Of a stretch of 64,000 nucleotides of DNA, positions 32,092 through 41,462 are shown piece after piece. Every line of letters begins with the position of its first letter. Positions within the stretch are counted from its first letter, which is position 1. The DNA is from Xanthomonas chitinilytica (GTDB lineage: Bacteria > Pseudomonadota > Gammaproteobacteria > Xanthomonadales > Xanthomonadaceae), in the NCBI RefSeq assembly GCF_026107455.2, contig NZ_JAPCHY010000002.1, forward strand, positions 124,001 through 188,000, in the 5' to 3' direction. Position numbers and translations under genes: made by a program. The notes below the pieces were generated by a model. The model worked only from the letters and a program-made list of their open reading frames with translations. It was not told where the DNA came from and ran no database searches.

Positions 32092-33074
32092 GCGGCCACC
32101 TCGCGCTTGCGCGCCACGCGCAGCACCGCGCTGCGCGAACGCGGATTGACCGCCAGCTCGTCGTCCTCGGCCTTGATCGCGCCGCCGACCAGGTCCAGCG
32201 TCGGCACGAACGCCTGCTGCTCGGGCAGCCGGCGGTTGCTCGGCGGCGCCTTGGCGTGGCGGTTCATGAACTGCTTGACGATGCGGTCTTCCAGCGAGTG
32301 GAAGCTGATCACCGCCAGCCGGCCGCCGGGCTTGAGCCGCGCCATCGCCGCGTCCAGCCCGGCCTCGAGGTCGGACAGCTCGCGGTTGATGTGGATGCGG
32401 ATGGCCTGGAAGCTGCGCGTGGCCGGGTGGATCTTGTCCTTGCCGCGCGGCATCACCGAGGCGATCAGCTCGGCCAGCTGCGCGGTGCGGGTCAGCGGCT
32501 GGCGCGCGCGCGCAGCGACGATGGCGCGGGCGATGCGGCGGCTCTGCCGCTCCTCGCCGTAGGTCCACAGCACGTCGGCGATCTCGCGCTCCTCGGCGCG
32601 GGCCAGCCACTGCGCCGCGCTTTCGCCCGACTCCGGGTCCATGCGCATGTCCAGCGGACCGTCCTTGCCGAAGCTGAAACCCCGCTCGGCCACGTCCAGC
32701 TGCGGCGAGGACACGCCCAGGTCGAACAGCACCCCGTCCAGGCCGTTGGCAGTGGCGTCCCAGTGCAGCAGGTCGGCGAACGAGCCGCGGAAGATCGACA
32801 CGCGCGGATCCGGCGCGAAATCGCGCTGCGCGACCGCAATCGCTTCGGGATCCTTGTCCATCACCAGCAATCGACCTTCCGGCCCCAGTTGTTCCAGCAC
32901 GCCGCGCGCATGGCCGCCACGCCCGAACGTGCCATCCAGATAGATTCCGTTTTCGATCACCTGCAGGCCTTCAAGGACCTGCGCGTACAGCACGGGCAGA
33001 TGCGCTGCCGTGGGCTGCGACGCCGGAAGGTGACCGGCCTGCGCTTGACCGCGCACCCGGGCACCCCGGCTCAC
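32088..33074 (-). CDS. rsmH: 16S rRNA (cytosine1402-N4)-methyltransferase
   Basis: A 328-residue SAM-dependent methyltransferase (MraW) acting on the ribosomal P site. It shows [13 protein letters not shown], the SAM motif [39 protein letters not shown] and [13 protein letters not shown]. The start is GTG (33074-33072), overlapping the mraZ stop as GTGA. The N-terminal 24 residues before HLPV are longer than in enterics and low in complexity. Confidence 0.96.
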   Translation of the reverse strand: MSRGARVRGQAQAGHLPASQPTAAHLPVLYAQVLEGLQVIENGIYLDGTFGRGGHARGVLEQLGPEGRLLVMDKDPEAIAVAQRDFAPDPRVSIFRGSFADLLHWDATANGLDGVLFDLGVSSPQLDVAERGFSFGKDGPLDMRMDPESGESAAQWLARAEEREIADVLWTYGEERQSRRIARAIVAARARQPLTRTAQLAELIASVMPRGKDKIHPATRSFQAIRIHINRELSDLEAGLDAAMARLKPGGRLAVISFHSLEDRIVKQFMNRHAKAPPSNRRLPEQQAFVPTLDLVGGAIKAEDDELAVNPRSRSAVLRVARKREVAA

Positions 33075-33517
33075 AACTTCAGATCGAGCAACCCATCGCC
33101 CAGATCCTCGTCAGACAACGTCTGCTGGATCAGTGCGCGATGTGCCTGCTCGCTCCATAGTTCGAACTTGTCGCCCATGCCCATCAGCACCGCCTTCTTC
33201 TCGATGCCCACGGCACCGCGGTGGCTGGCGGGAAGGCTGATGCGGCCGTTGCCGTCCAGTTCCAGGTGTGCGGCCGAGCCGACCAGCTTCTGCTGCAGCG
33301 TCCGCACCACCCGCTGGGTGTTGGGTTTGGCCATGACGTCGTCCCGCACCCGCTCCCACTCCTGCTCGGCGTACAGCCACAGGCAACCGGCCTCGAACGG
33401 GTTGTAGGTCAGCACCAGGCGATTGCCACTGGCGCGCGCGACGAGGTCGCGATACGCGGTGGGAACCGCCATTCGCCCCTTGTCGTCCACCGTGATGGCC
33501 GTCTCGCCTTGAAACAC
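33071..33517 (-). CDS. mraZ: transcriptional regulator MraZ
   Basis: A 148-residue protein with two AbrB/MraZ-type swapped-hairpin domains (residues about 5-50 and 78-125), including [14 protein letters not shown] and [13 protein letters not shown]. MraZ forms a ring that binds phased repeats upstream of its own gene and represses the dcw operon. The start codon is GTG (33517-33515). As first gene of the cluster it sits 40 bp downstream of a matching operator. Confidence 0.96.
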   Translation of the reverse strand: MFQGETAITVDDKGRMAVPTAYRDLVARASGNRLVLTYNPFEAGCLWLYAEQEWERVRDDVMAKPNTQRVVRTLQQKLVGSAAHLELDGNGRISLPASHRGAVGIEKKAVLMGMGDKFELWSEQAHRALIQQTLSDEDLGDGLLDLKL

Positions 33518-33556
33518 GACGCCTGCACCTTTTCCATTCCGCCTGGGCGGTCATTG

Positions 33557-33602
33557 AACCACGAAAAACCACAAAAAACCCGGTTTTCCCTCTGATGCCC
33601 AC
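33557..33602 (-). promoter_or_regulatory. MraZ-type operator, 10-bp-phased G-rich direct repeats
   Basis: Read on the minus strand, GTGGG, GAGGG, CCGGG, TGTGG and CGTGG recur about every 10 bases (GG cores near 33599, 33589, 33580, 33569 and 33559). This matches the known MraZ target of direct TGGGN repeats separated by 5 nt. The site lies between the -10 box and the mraZ start. Confidence 0.7.
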
Positions 33603-33628
33603 CTTAGCAGTGCCCGAAAGGTTGTCAA
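33601..33628 (-). promoter_or_regulatory. promoter of the dcw cluster
   Basis: On the minus strand a perfect TTGACA (33628-33623) is followed 16 nt later by TAAGGT (33606-33601), preceded by TGC as an extended -10. The first operator repeat overlaps the -10 edge. The -35 box lies within the palindrome GTTGTCAACAAC (33621-33632). Confidence 0.65.
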
Positions 33629-33698
33629 CAACTTTGCGAGCCCGAAATCGCCATGCACATCAATGGCTTGCGCCAATGTTTAGAGACTTGTTCAAGGC

Positions 33699-33707
33699 TT
33701 ATCCACA
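33699..33707 (+). promoter_or_regulatory. DnaA box
   Basis: A perfect TTATCCACA lies in the 325-bp divergent region between mraZ and the NRDE gene, about 70 bp upstream of the dcw -35 box. Functional binding is inferred from sequence identity only. Confidence 0.6.
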
Positions 33708-33720
33708 AGTTGCTGTTTCG

Positions 33721-33735
33721 TCTCAAATTTTGAGA
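33721..33735. promoter_or_regulatory. AT-rich perfect palindrome
   Basis: TCTCAAATTTTGAGA is a perfect 7-bp inverted repeat around one base. It lies between the DnaA box and the NRDE gene, where an operator would be expected; the binding protein is unknown. Confidence 0.45.
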
Positions 33736-33842
33736 TTGAACAGAAGTTCAGCCCCGTGCAGGCTGCGTGAAACCTGCGCGCGCATTCATGCGCCCCGCCG
33801 GCGCCCGTGGCCGCCGACTGCGCAACCCGGCACAATCGCTGC

Positions 33843-34598
33843 ATGTGCCTGGTCGCCCTTGCCTGGAACAACCACCCACGCTGGCGGCTGCTGATGGCCG
33901 GCAACCGCGACGAGTTCCACGCCCGCCCCACCGCCCCGCTGCAACGCTGGCCGGCACCGGCCGCGCAGGCCATCGCCGGCCGCGACCTGCGCTCGGGCGG
34001 CACCTGGATCGGCACCGGCGGCACCGGCCGCGCCGCGGTGGTGACCAACGTCCGCGACCCGCTGGCCAGCGCCTCGGGGCCTTCGCGCGGCGCGCTGGTG
34101 GCCGACTACCTGGCCGGCCATGTCGATGCGGAGTCCTACGCACGGGTACTGGCCGACCGCGCGGCGGAATACCCGCCGTTCAACCTGCTGCTGGCCGATG
34201 CCGACAGCTGCCAGTACCTGGGCAACCACCCCGGCCACCGGCAGCCACTGGCGCCGGGCATCCATGGCATGTCCAACGGCCCGCTGGACGCGCCCTGGCC
34301 CAAGACCCGGCGGCTGATGGATGCCCTTTCCGCCTGGCTGCAGGGCGGCGACGACTCGCTGCAGCCGCTGTGGCGGGCACTGGCCGACGAGACCCGGGCC
34401 AGCGACGAGCAACTGCCCGACACCGGCGTCGGCCTGGAACTGGAGCGGCGGCTGTCGCCGGCATTCATCCGCGGCCACGACTACGGCACCCGCGCCAGCA
34501 CGATCCTCGCCTTCGGCCATGACGGCCGCGGCTTCATCTGCGAACGCCGCTTCGGCCCCGACGGCGTGTTCCTGGGCGAGACCCGGCTGGAAACGTGA
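33843..34598 (+). CDS. NRDE family protein (TANGO2-like)
   Basis: A 251-residue protein starting MCLVALAW with the conserved Cys2 as a likely N-terminal nucleophile after Met removal, followed by the family signature GNRDEF at residues about 20-25. Further blocks are WIGTGGTGRAAVVTNVRDP and IHGMSNGPLDAPWPKT. The family is broadly conserved from bacteria to humans (TANGO2, linked to heme and lipid handling), but the bacterial reaction is not established. The ATG at 33843 is the only start that exposes Cys2. It is divergent from mraZ. Confidence 0.88.
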   Translation: MCLVALAWNNHPRWRLLMAGNRDEFHARPTAPLQRWPAPAAQAIAGRDLRSGGTWIGTGGTGRAAVVTNVRDPLASASGPSRGALVADYLAGHVDAESYARVLADRAAEYPPFNLLLADADSCQYLGNHPGHRQPLAPGIHGMSNGPLDAPWPKTRRLMDALSAWLQGGDDSLQPLWRALADETRASDEQLPDTGVGLELERRLSPAFIRGHDYGTRASTILAFGHDGRGFICERRFGPDGVFLGETRLET

Positions 34599-34609
34599 GG
34601 GGCCGGGAT

Positions 34610-35235
34610 CCGGAAGAAAGCAGGCCGGGCCGGCTTGCCTCTCCGGGGAATTGGGTCCCGACAGGCCTTGCGGCCTGCCGCACGGAACCGCTGCAGGAGC
34701 GACGTGAGTCGCGACGGGCTCCATCGGGAAAGCCCCGGTCGCGACTCACGTCGCTCCTGCGACCGCACCGGGGCGTCGGGCGTACGCCCGATCCTCACTG
34801 ATGCGGCTGGAGGCTCGGCTGGAAATCGAGGAAAACCGGACCTGCCCGGATTACGTCTACGGGAACGTTGATCCCGAAAAACTTTGCGGCCTACCGTGCG
34901 GAACCCCTGTAGGAGCGACGTGAGTCGCGACGGGCTCCATCGGGAAGGCCCCGGTCGCGACTCACGTCGCTCCTGCGACAGCACCGGGGCGTCGGGCGTA
35001 CGCCCGATCCTCACTGATGCGGCTGGAGGCGAGGTTGGGGGTCTCGGAAAGCCGGACCTGGCCGGATTACTTCTGTCGGGGACGTTGATCCCGGCAAGCT
35101 TTGCCGCCTACCGCGCGGAAACCCTGCAGGAGCGACGTGAGTCGCGACGGGCTCCATCGGGAAAACCCCGGCCGCGACTCACGTCGCTCCTGCGACCGCA
35201 CCGGGGCGTCGGGCGTACGGGCGATCCTTCGGGTG
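34610..35235. repeat. three tandem copies of a 216-bp repeat
   Basis: AGGAGCGACG recurs at 34695, 34911 and 35128, giving periods of 216 and 217 bp. Each unit carries a long hairpin of the AGGAGCGACGTGAGTCGCGAC family (23-bp perfect arms at 34693-34715 and 34738-34760 in unit 1; equivalent arms in the others, with a mismatch in unit 3). GGGCGTACGCCC, itself a palindrome, follows in units 1 and 2. Flanks between hairpins are 70-85% alike by eye. The array fills most of the gap between the convergent NRDE gene and rnpB, so both transcripts run into it. Confidence 0.9.
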
Positions 35236-35329
35236 CAGCAACCGCCCTGGGCCGGGGAGGGCCGATACGCCCGGGGCGCGGGTTTCGTGCCGCGACAGCG
35301 ATGCGGAACCGCCCGGCGGGCAGATAAAG

Positions 35330-35687
35330 CGGCGGAGCCGGCCGATAAGCCGGGTTCTGTCGTGGACAGTCATTCTTCTAGGCGCCGCGTCACCGCGACG
35401 CTCGAGCAACCTACCCGGACCCGACGCGGGCCACGTCATGAGGTCCCTATTTGGTCTTGCTCCAGGTGGGGTTTGCCGTGCCGGTCCGTTGCCGGACTCG
35501 CGGTGCGCTCTTACCGCACCATTTCACCCTTACCACGCGCCCCGAAAGGCCGTTCGGCGGTATCTTTCTGTTGCACTTTCCGTCGGCTCGCGCCGCCCAG
35601 GCGTTACCTGGCACCTTGCCCTGTGGAGCCCGGACTTTCCTCGGCGTTCCCGAAGGAACGACGCGACTGCCTGGCCGACTCCGCCAG
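35330..35687 (-). ncRNA. rnpB: RNase P RNA, class A
   Basis: The catalytic RNA that trims tRNA 5' leaders. On the minus strand the 5' side GGCGGAGTCGGCCAGGCAGT pairs with CCGGCTCCGCC near the 3' end to form P1. Conserved cores are present: GAGGAAAGTCCGGGCTCCAC, GGGTGAAATGGTGCGGTAAG, AGACCAAATAGGG and the 3' block AGAATGACTGTCC-ACGACAGAACCCGGC. The length of about 358 nt fits bacterial type A. Ends are placed by the P1 pairing and may be off by a few bases. A weak -10-like GACAAT lies just upstream (35698-35693). Confidence 0.96.
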
Positions 35688-35747
35688 CGCGCATTGTCGC
35701 ACGTAGCAGCGTCGACCGGGGTTTCCCGACGCGAAAGCCCGGTGCGC

Positions 35748-36536
35748 TCACAACCAGGCGGCCGCATCCACCGCGAGTCCGGACGAAGCCACCGGCACCA
35801 CCGCCAGCTGCCGGCGCAGCGGCGGCGCAGCGGCGCGGGGATCGGCCGCAGGCGCCTGCGCCTGCGCCTCCACCTCCACCCCGACCTGGAGCACCTGGCC
35901 CGACCGGCACTGCACCAGCGCGCGCCGCACGCCGTCCTCCCACGCCACCGCGCGGCCGTCGATGGCCACGATGCGCATCCCGGCCGTCATCCCCGCGCGG
36001 GCGGCGGGGCCGCCGGGCAGCACCTCGACCACCCGGTTGCCTGCCAGGACGATGCCCAGCACGAAGGGAAGCCGGCGTCCGGCCGGGCCGGCCCGTTCCC
36101 ATTCGCGCATCCAGGCGAAATCGGGAAAGGTCTGCCGCGGCCACTCCAGCGAGGCCTCGAAACCGTCGAAATACCCGGCCAGCCAGTGGCAGCGCGCCGG
36201 GTCGGCTTCCGTTCCCGCCGGCAGCGGGACATTTCGCAGCGCGGCTTCCAGCCCCCGCCATTGCGACCGGTTCAGGCTGCCGTCTTCACGGTCCGCCAAA
36301 GCCTGGAAACTGTGCTCCATCTCCGTCGCGGCGGGATGATCGGCCAGCACCGCCAGGCACAGCCGCCGCTGCCACAGCAGATTGGCCGCCAGGCCATACA
36401 GCCAGCCGGACCAGCGCGCCTGCAGCCAATGTTCGACGTCGATGCCTTCGGCCTCGCGGTAGCCGAACAGTTCGATGCCCGGATAGCCGGCCGCGGCAAT
36501 CGGGTCGTCGGATTCGTCGGGCAACGGTCGCGTCAT
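35748..36536 (-). CDS. PDZ-domain protein, paralogue of the gene upstream
   Basis: A 262-residue protein with no signal peptide. The N-terminal 150 residues are Trp-rich and helical (EHWLQARWSGWLYGLAANLL). Residues about 165-230 form a PDZ domain: LGIVLAGNRVVEVLPGGPAA, RAGMTAGMRIVAIDGRAV. It resembles the adjacent upstream protein (SQWRGLE versus AQWQGWE; MREWERAGPAGRR versus MRLWERDGEPGTDRR; the PDZ halves), so the two look like diverged tandem duplicates. The ATG at 36536 has GGAG six nt upstream. It is not a protease by sequence, and the function is unknown. It ends 60 bp from the RNase P RNA 5' end. Confidence 0.7.
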   Translation of the reverse strand: MTRPLPDESDDPIAAAGYPGIELFGYREAEGIDVEHWLQARWSGWLYGLAANLLWQRRLCLAVLADHPAATEMEHSFQALADREDGSLNRSQWRGLEAALRNVPLPAGTEADPARCHWLAGYFDGFEASLEWPRQTFPDFAWMREWERAGPAGRRLPFVLGIVLAGNRVVEVLPGGPAARAGMTAGMRIVAIDGRAVAWEDGVRRALVQCRSGQVLQVGVEVEAQAQAPAADPRAAAPPLRRQLAVVPVASSGLAVDAAAWL

Positions 36537-36669
36537 CGTGGGCTCCGATTCCATCTCGAAGGTAAAGCCTCTCGTCCGTAGCCCGGTGCAATCGGACCGG
36601 CATCCGCCTGCAGCTCCCGGGTCCGCGCTCTGGCGCCCGCATGGCGGGCATTGCGGACGACCTGCGGCG

Positions 36670-37515
36670 TCAGAGCGTTCCCAGATCGACCAGCCCGACC
36701 TCGCGGGTCGACTCCGCCAGCGCGCCGCTATCCGGGTCCCATCGCTGCATCCGTACCTGCACGGTATCGGCCGGCGCCACGTGCAACGCATGGAGAATGC
36801 CCATCTCGCTCCATACCGGCACGCCGTCGATGGCGGTGATGAGGTCCCTCTCCCGCAGGCCGGCACGCGCGGCAGGCAAGCCCTCGATCACCCGGGCGAT
36901 GTACCTGCCATGCAGGCCGACGCCCAACCCGCGCCGGTCGGTGCCCGGTTCGCCGTCGCGTTCCCACAGCCGCATCACCTCGAATTCCTCGGCCATCATG
37001 GAGACCATCGATTCGAGCTGGCGCGCCTGCTCCTGGAGCGCGACCAGGCAGCTGTCCAGGTCCGCCGGCGGCGTGGGCAGGAACGCCAACACCTCATAGG
37101 CCCGCGGCTGCTCGTCCAGCAACCGTTCCCACCCCTGCCACTGCGCAGGCGAGCACACCGAGGCATGTTCGGAATGGAAGTCCTGCAGCAATGCGGCGAT
37201 GCGCGTGCGGCGCTCGTCCGGCAATTCTTCCGGCGTGGCCTGTTCCAGCCGCTGCAGGCACAACCGGTGCAGGCTCACCACCGAGAAGGCGCTCCGCGCG
37301 CCAGCTTCGCGCACCGCGCTGTCGAGCAGCCGCTCGGCCAGCGCCTTCCTTTCGTTCTCGCCGGTGCTGGCATCCAGGTGGCGTTCCAGCTCGGCGGTTG
37401 CCCCGGGAGCGCGCGGCTCGCAGGCCTCGGCCATGGTCGCCGAAACATCCAGCGCCCACGACGGCCCCGCCGCCAACAGCAGCCCCCAACCGACGATCCA
37501 TGGTCCGATGCGCAT
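36670..37515 (-). CDS. secreted PDZ-domain protein
   Basis: A 281-residue protein with a signal peptide (residues 1-21, cleavage at SWA-LD), predicted periplasmic. The middle is alpha-helical and charged. Residues about 205-270 form a PDZ domain (GLGVGLHGRYIARVIEGLPA, ARAGLRERDLITAIDGVPV). A strong AGGAGG precedes the ATG at 37515. The paralogue downstream shares the helical and PDZ parts but lacks the signal peptide. PDZ domains bind C-terminal peptides; without a protease domain this is probably an adaptor or scaffold, which is inference. Confidence 0.72.
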   Translation of the reverse strand: MRIGPWIVGWGLLLAAGPSWALDVSATMAEACEPRAPGATAELERHLDASTGENERKALAERLLDSAVREAGARSAFSVVSLHRLCLQRLEQATPEELPDERRTRIAALLQDFHSEHASVCSPAQWQGWERLLDEQPRAYEVLAFLPTPPADLDSCLVALQEQARQLESMVSMMAEEFEVMRLWERDGEPGTDRRGLGVGLHGRYIARVIEGLPAARAGLRERDLITAIDGVPVWSEMGILHALHVAPADTVQVRMQRWDPDSGALAESTREVGLVDLGTL

Positions 37516-37739
37516 TGCCCGCCTCCTGCGTCCGCGAAGCGGCCACTCTAGCCACCCGTCTGGCGCCTGCCAAATCGACCGCCGCCTCGTGCGCCGGCGT
37601 TCCGCACGATGGGTCGCCGCCGGTCTGCCGCAGGTCGGTCGGCTCGGGACCGCGACCACTCGGCCGGCACCGGCGGCGGCACCAGATCCACGGCAACGGG
37701 CAGTGCCGCAGGTCGCGTCGGCCTCGCCGCCGCAGTCCG

Positions 37740-38603
37740 TCAGTCCCCGGCGAACCCCAACCCGCGCAGGAAGGCGACAACCGCCGCATTGCCCTGGGCC
37801 CGGATGTCCGCATCGAGCGCGCTGTAGTCCGGTTCCTCCTGCTGTGCGAGGTTGCGCGTGAACAGATGGCCGACCCCGGGATACAGATGCAGCTCGCAGG
37901 TCGTGCCCACGCGCCGCAGGCTGTCGCAGAAGTCCCGCGCGCCGGCCGCCGGTGTCACGCTGTCCTCCTCGCCCTGGAGCAGGATGGTCGGCGGCATGCC
38001 ATGGCGGACGTAGCGGTCGGGCGACAACGCAGCCGCCTGCGCCGCCCCGCCGGCCAACCTGCGGAACCAGCCGTCGCCGGCCACGGCGACCGCGGCCGAC
38101 GACAGCACCAGCGCATCGGGCCGGGCGGGCACGGCATCGGCCGAAGGTTCGTCGAAGACGGCCGTGGCCGCGGCCAGATGCCCACCTGCGGAGATTCCAC
38201 CCGCCGCGACCCGGCCCGGGTCGACGCCGAGCCGCGTCGCTTCGCGCCGCACCCAGCGGATCGCGGCGCGGGCGTCGGCCACCGCATCGAACGGGGTGAC
38301 ATCGTCCCGGTTGGACAGCCGGTACTCGACCGACACCGCGACCATGCCCGCCTCGGCCAGCAGGCGTGCGGTCCCGTGGATCCAGCTCGCCTCGCCGACG
38401 GTCCAGCCGCCGCCGTGGAACAGCACGATCGCCGCGCGCGGCGCCTTGGCCGGCTGCGGTGGCGCGAACACGTGCACCGCCATCGGCTGGCCGTCGCCGC
38501 CCTCGATCCGCTCGATGGCGGGCGCCGCCGACTCCTGCGCCGAGGCGGACAGGACCGCGAACCCGAACAGCATCGCCATGATCCACTGCATGTCCCTGCG
38601 CAT
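37740..38603 (-). CDS. exported alpha/beta-hydrolase, BD-FAE/lipase-esterase type
   Basis: A 287-residue protein with a signal peptide (MRRDMQWIMAMLFGFAVLSA, cleavage near ASA-QE). The hydrolase core has the oxyanion motif LFHGGGWTVG, the nucleophile elbow GGISAGGHLA, an Asp in QGEEDSVTP and a final catalytic His in YPGVGHLF. The HGGG motif groups it with hormone-sensitive-lipase-like or feruloyl-esterase-like enzymes; the natural ester is unknown. The start at 38603 gives the best signal peptide; earlier in-frame ATGs exist. It lies 224 bp upstream of the PDZ gene on the same strand. Confidence 0.8.
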   Translation of the reverse strand: MRRDMQWIMAMLFGFAVLSASAQESAAPAIERIEGGDGQPMAVHVFAPPQPAKAPRAAIVLFHGGGWTVGEASWIHGTARLLAEAGMVAVSVEYRLSNRDDVTPFDAVADARAAIRWVRREATRLGVDPGRVAAGGISAGGHLAAATAVFDEPSADAVPARPDALVLSSAAVAVAGDGWFRRLAGGAAQAAALSPDRYVRHGMPPTILLQGEEDSVTPAAGARDFCDSLRRVGTTCELHLYPGVGHLFTRNLAQQEEPDYSALDADIRAQGNAAVVAFLRGLGFAGD

Positions 38604-38810
38604 GTCCGAAGCTCCGCAGCCGATGTCGGCGCATTGCAGCATGCCGGGCGCATGCCGTGCATGTGCCTCAAGCCGAACAGCGACGGACGGTCCGGACGTT
38701 CCCCGGGGGACCGCGATGAAAACAGGCGCGCCGACGCGCTGCAGGCTTGTGCCGCATCGTCACCGGGAAGCGTCGCAGCCCCCGCCCGGCCCCGGCGACG
38801 GCCGGACGGC

Positions 38811-39656
38811 TCAACCCGCCGTTCCGCCTCCGGGCGCCGCGCCGTACAACGCCTTGCGCGGGGCGCCGGTCAGCTCGGCGGCGAGCTTGGCGGCGGTGGA
38901 CGGCGGCAGGTGCTCGGCCAGTTTCGCGTAGACGCGGCGGCCTTCGGCCAGTTGCGCGTCGGCATCGTCGCCGGCGCCCTGCACCATCACCACGAACTCG
39001 CCCTTGCGCTGGTTGTCGTCGGCGTCCACCTGCGCCTGCAGCTGCGCCAGGGTGCCGTCGAGCACGGTCTCGAACAGCTTGGTCAGTTCGCGCGCGACCA
39101 CCGCCGGCCGCTCCGGTCCGAAGGCGCCCGCCATGTCGGCGAGCGATTCGGAAATCCGGTGCGAGGATTCGTAGAACACCAGCGTGCCGGTTTCGCCGGC
39201 CAGCCGTTGCAGCCGCTCGCGGCGTGCGGCCGCCTTGGCCGGCAGGAACCCCTCGAACACGAAGCGGTCGCTCGGCAGCCCGGCCACGCTCAACGCGGCG
39301 ATGGCCGCGCACGCGCCCGGCACCGGGCTGACCCGGACCCCGGCCGCGCGCGCCGCGCGCACCAGCCGGAAACCCGGGTCGCTCACCAGCGGCGTGCCGG
39401 CGTCGCTGACCATCGCCAGCGATTCGCCGCCCAGCAGGCGGGCGACGATGCGCTCGGCGATGGCCTCCTCGTTGTGGTCGTGCAGGGCCAGCAGCGGCTT
39501 GTTGATGCCGAAGTGCGACAGCAGCTGGCCGCTGCGCCGGGTGTCCTCGGCGCAGATCGCCGCCACCGTGCGCAGTACCTCCTGAGCGCGGGGCGTGAGA
39601 TCGCCCAGGTTGCCGATCGGCGTGGCGACGACATACAGCGTGGCGGCGGAACTCAT
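38811..39656 (-). CDS. rsmI: 16S rRNA (cytidine1402-2'-O)-methyltransferase
   Basis: A 281-residue tetrapyrrole-methylase-fold enzyme. Motifs: LYVVATPIGNLGDLTPRA, CAEDTRRSGQLLSHFGI, SDAGTPLVSDPGFRLV, FYESSHRI and RELTKLFE. It methylates the same rRNA base C1402 as RsmH, also encoded in this window. It is divergent from lpoA with 81 bp between the starts, an arrangement conserved in gammaproteobacteria. Confidence 0.96.
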   Translation of the reverse strand: MSSAATLYVVATPIGNLGDLTPRAQEVLRTVAAICAEDTRRSGQLLSHFGINKPLLALHDHNEEAIAERIVARLLGGESLAMVSDAGTPLVSDPGFRLVRAARAAGVRVSPVPGACAAIAALSVAGLPSDRFVFEGFLPAKAAARRERLQRLAGETGTLVFYESSHRISESLADMAGAFGPERPAVVARELTKLFETVLDGTLAQLQAQVDADDNQRKGEFVVMVQGAGDDADAQLAEGRRVYAKLAEHLPPSTAAKLAAELTGAPRKALYGAAPGGGTAG

Positions 39657-39737
39657 CAACGGCACTCCATCGGTCAAGGGTAGAATCGTACCGTTTCCCC
39701 GGCCCGGCTCCGCCGCGCCCTGTCGAACGGACCTCAA

Positions 39738-41462
39738 ATGAACAAGCCAGTCGCACGCATTTCCGCCCTGTCGTTGTCGATCCTGCTGTTCGCCGGTTGC
39801 GCCACCACCAGTGTCGTGCCCAGCGCCTCGCCGGCCCATCAGGCCGCCATGACCCTGCTGGAGCAGGGCCAGGCGCGCGAAGCCGCTCAGCAACTGGAAG
39901 CGCAGGCCGCGCAGCTGCGCGGCACGCAACGCAACCAGCTGCTGGCCGATGCCGCCTTCGCCTGGCACGAAGCCGGCGACGCGGCCCGTGCCCGCACGCT
40001 GGTCGCGCAGGTGCAGCCGCGCCAGCTCGGCGGCGCCAGCCTGCAGCGTTTCCACCTGCTCGGCGCCGAACTCGCGCTGGCCGACGGCCAGCCGGCGCAG
40101 GCGCTGCAGGCACTGGGCGGCAGCCCCGACCAGGTGCCGCAGACGTTGCAGGCACGCTGGTACCTGGCGCGCGCGCAGGCGCTGGAAGCCACTGGCGACA
40201 GGTTCGACGCCGCTGGCGCGCGCGCGCGCGCCGGCATCCTGCTGGCCGGCACCGCGCGCAGCGACAACCAGCGCGCGATCACCCGGCTGCTGGCCACGCT
40301 GGACGACAACACCCTGCGCAACCGTGCGGCGGCATTGCCGGTCGGCGAACCGCTGTACAACCATGCCGGTCGCGCCCTGATCGCCCGCGGCCTGTCGTTG
40401 CCGCGTCCGTTCGACCGCGACGCGCAATGGCAGCTGGACACCAGCAAGCGGCCGCCGGCCGACCGCGACGGCTACCGCCCGCCGCTGAAGCTGGCTGTGC
40501 TGCTGCCGCTGTCCGGGCAGATGGCCACCGCCGCCGCGCCGGTCCGCGACGGCCTGCTGACCGGCTACTACGGCGAAACCCGCCGCCGTCCCGAGATCCA
40601 GTTCATCGATACCCAGGGCACCGCGGCCGGCGCCGGCGCGGCCTACGACAAGGCGGTGGCCGACAGCGCCGACTTCATCGTCGGCCCACTGGGACGCGAG
40701 GAAGTCGATGCCCTGTTCGCCCGCGACCAGTTGCCGGTGCCGATGCTGGCGCTCAACCGCGGCAAGGACGCCCCGCCGCCCGGCAGCGCCGGCTTCTCGC
40801 TGGCACCGGAGGACGACGGCATCATGGCCGCCGAGTACCTGCTCGCGCGCGAGCGCCGCAACGTGCTGGTGCTGGGCAGCAACGACGACAACGGCCGCCG
40901 CGCGGTGGCCGCGTTCAGCGAGCGCTTCAACGAACGCGGCGGCCAGGTCGCCGCCAGCGTGACCGTCAGCGACAACCCGGCCGACATCGGCGCACAGCTG
41001 CGCCAGGTCTCGGGGGTCGATGCGGTGTTCCTTGCGGTGCGCGGCAACCAGGCGCGCGCGCTGGCGCCGCAGCTGGCGCTGGCCGGGCTGGCCGGTGCCA
41101 GCCGGGTCGGCACCTCGCAACTGGTCGCGGGTACCGGCAAGCCGGAAGAGGACATGGCGCTGGACGGCATCGCCTTCCCCAGCGAAGCCTGGACCACGCG
41201 CGGCGTGGCCGGCCTGCCGGCCGCCAGCGCGGTGGCGGCGACGTTGCCGACCGCCCGCGGTGCCGCCGGGCGCCTGTTCGCCTTCGGCTTCGATGCCTGG
41301 CAGATCAGCGCCTACCTGGAACGCCTGGCCACCGCCGCCGACGGCGGCCTGCCCGGCGCCACCGGCATGCTGCACCTGGACGGATTCGGCAACATCCTGC
41401 GCACCCCGGCGTGGTCCACCTTCAGCGGCGGCCGGCCCATGCCGATCGCCGATGGCCGCTGA
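39738..41462 (+). CDS. lpoA: penicillin-binding protein activator LpoA (YraM)
   Basis: A 574-residue outer-membrane lipoprotein. The lipobox LFAGC places the lipidated cysteine at residue 21. The N-terminal half is TPR-like (Ala/Gln/Leu-rich helices), and from about residue 250 there is a periplasmic-binding-protein fold ([48 protein letters not shown]). LpoA activates the bifunctional class A PBP1a. It heads the lpoA-yraN operon divergent from rsmI. A TAGAAT at 39681-39686 may be its -10 box. Confidence 0.9.
   Translation: MNKPVARISALSLSILLFAGCATTSVVPSASPAHQAAMTLLEQGQAREAAQQLEAQAAQLRGTQRNQLLADAAFAWHEAGDAARARTLVAQVQPRQLGGASLQRFHLLGAELALADGQPAQALQALGGSPDQVPQTLQARWYLARAQALEATGDRFDAAGARARAGILLAGTARSDNQRAITRLLATLDDNTLRNRAAALPVGEPLYNHAGRALIARGLSLPRPFDRDAQWQLDTSKRPPADRDGYRPPLKLAVLLPLSGQMATAAAPVRDGLLTGYYGETRRRPEIQFIDTQGTAAGAGAAYDKAVADSADFIVGPLGREEVDALFARDQLPVPMLALNRGKDAPPPGSAGFSLAPEDDGIMAAEYLLARERRNVLVLGSNDDNGRRAVAAFSERFNERGGQVAASVTVSDNPADIGAQLRQVSGVDAVFLAVRGNQARALAPQLALAGLAGASRVGTSQLVAGTGKPEEDMALDGIAFPSEAWTTRGVAGLPAASAVAATLPTARGAAGRLFAFGFDAWQISAYLERLATAADGGLPGATGMLHLDGFGNILRTPAWSTFSGGRPMPIADGR

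Noticed and set aside
35438..35767. Open frames on both strands in 35.4-35.8 kb
   Set aside because: They overlap the RNase P RNA gene, whose conserved cores and P1 pairing are clear.
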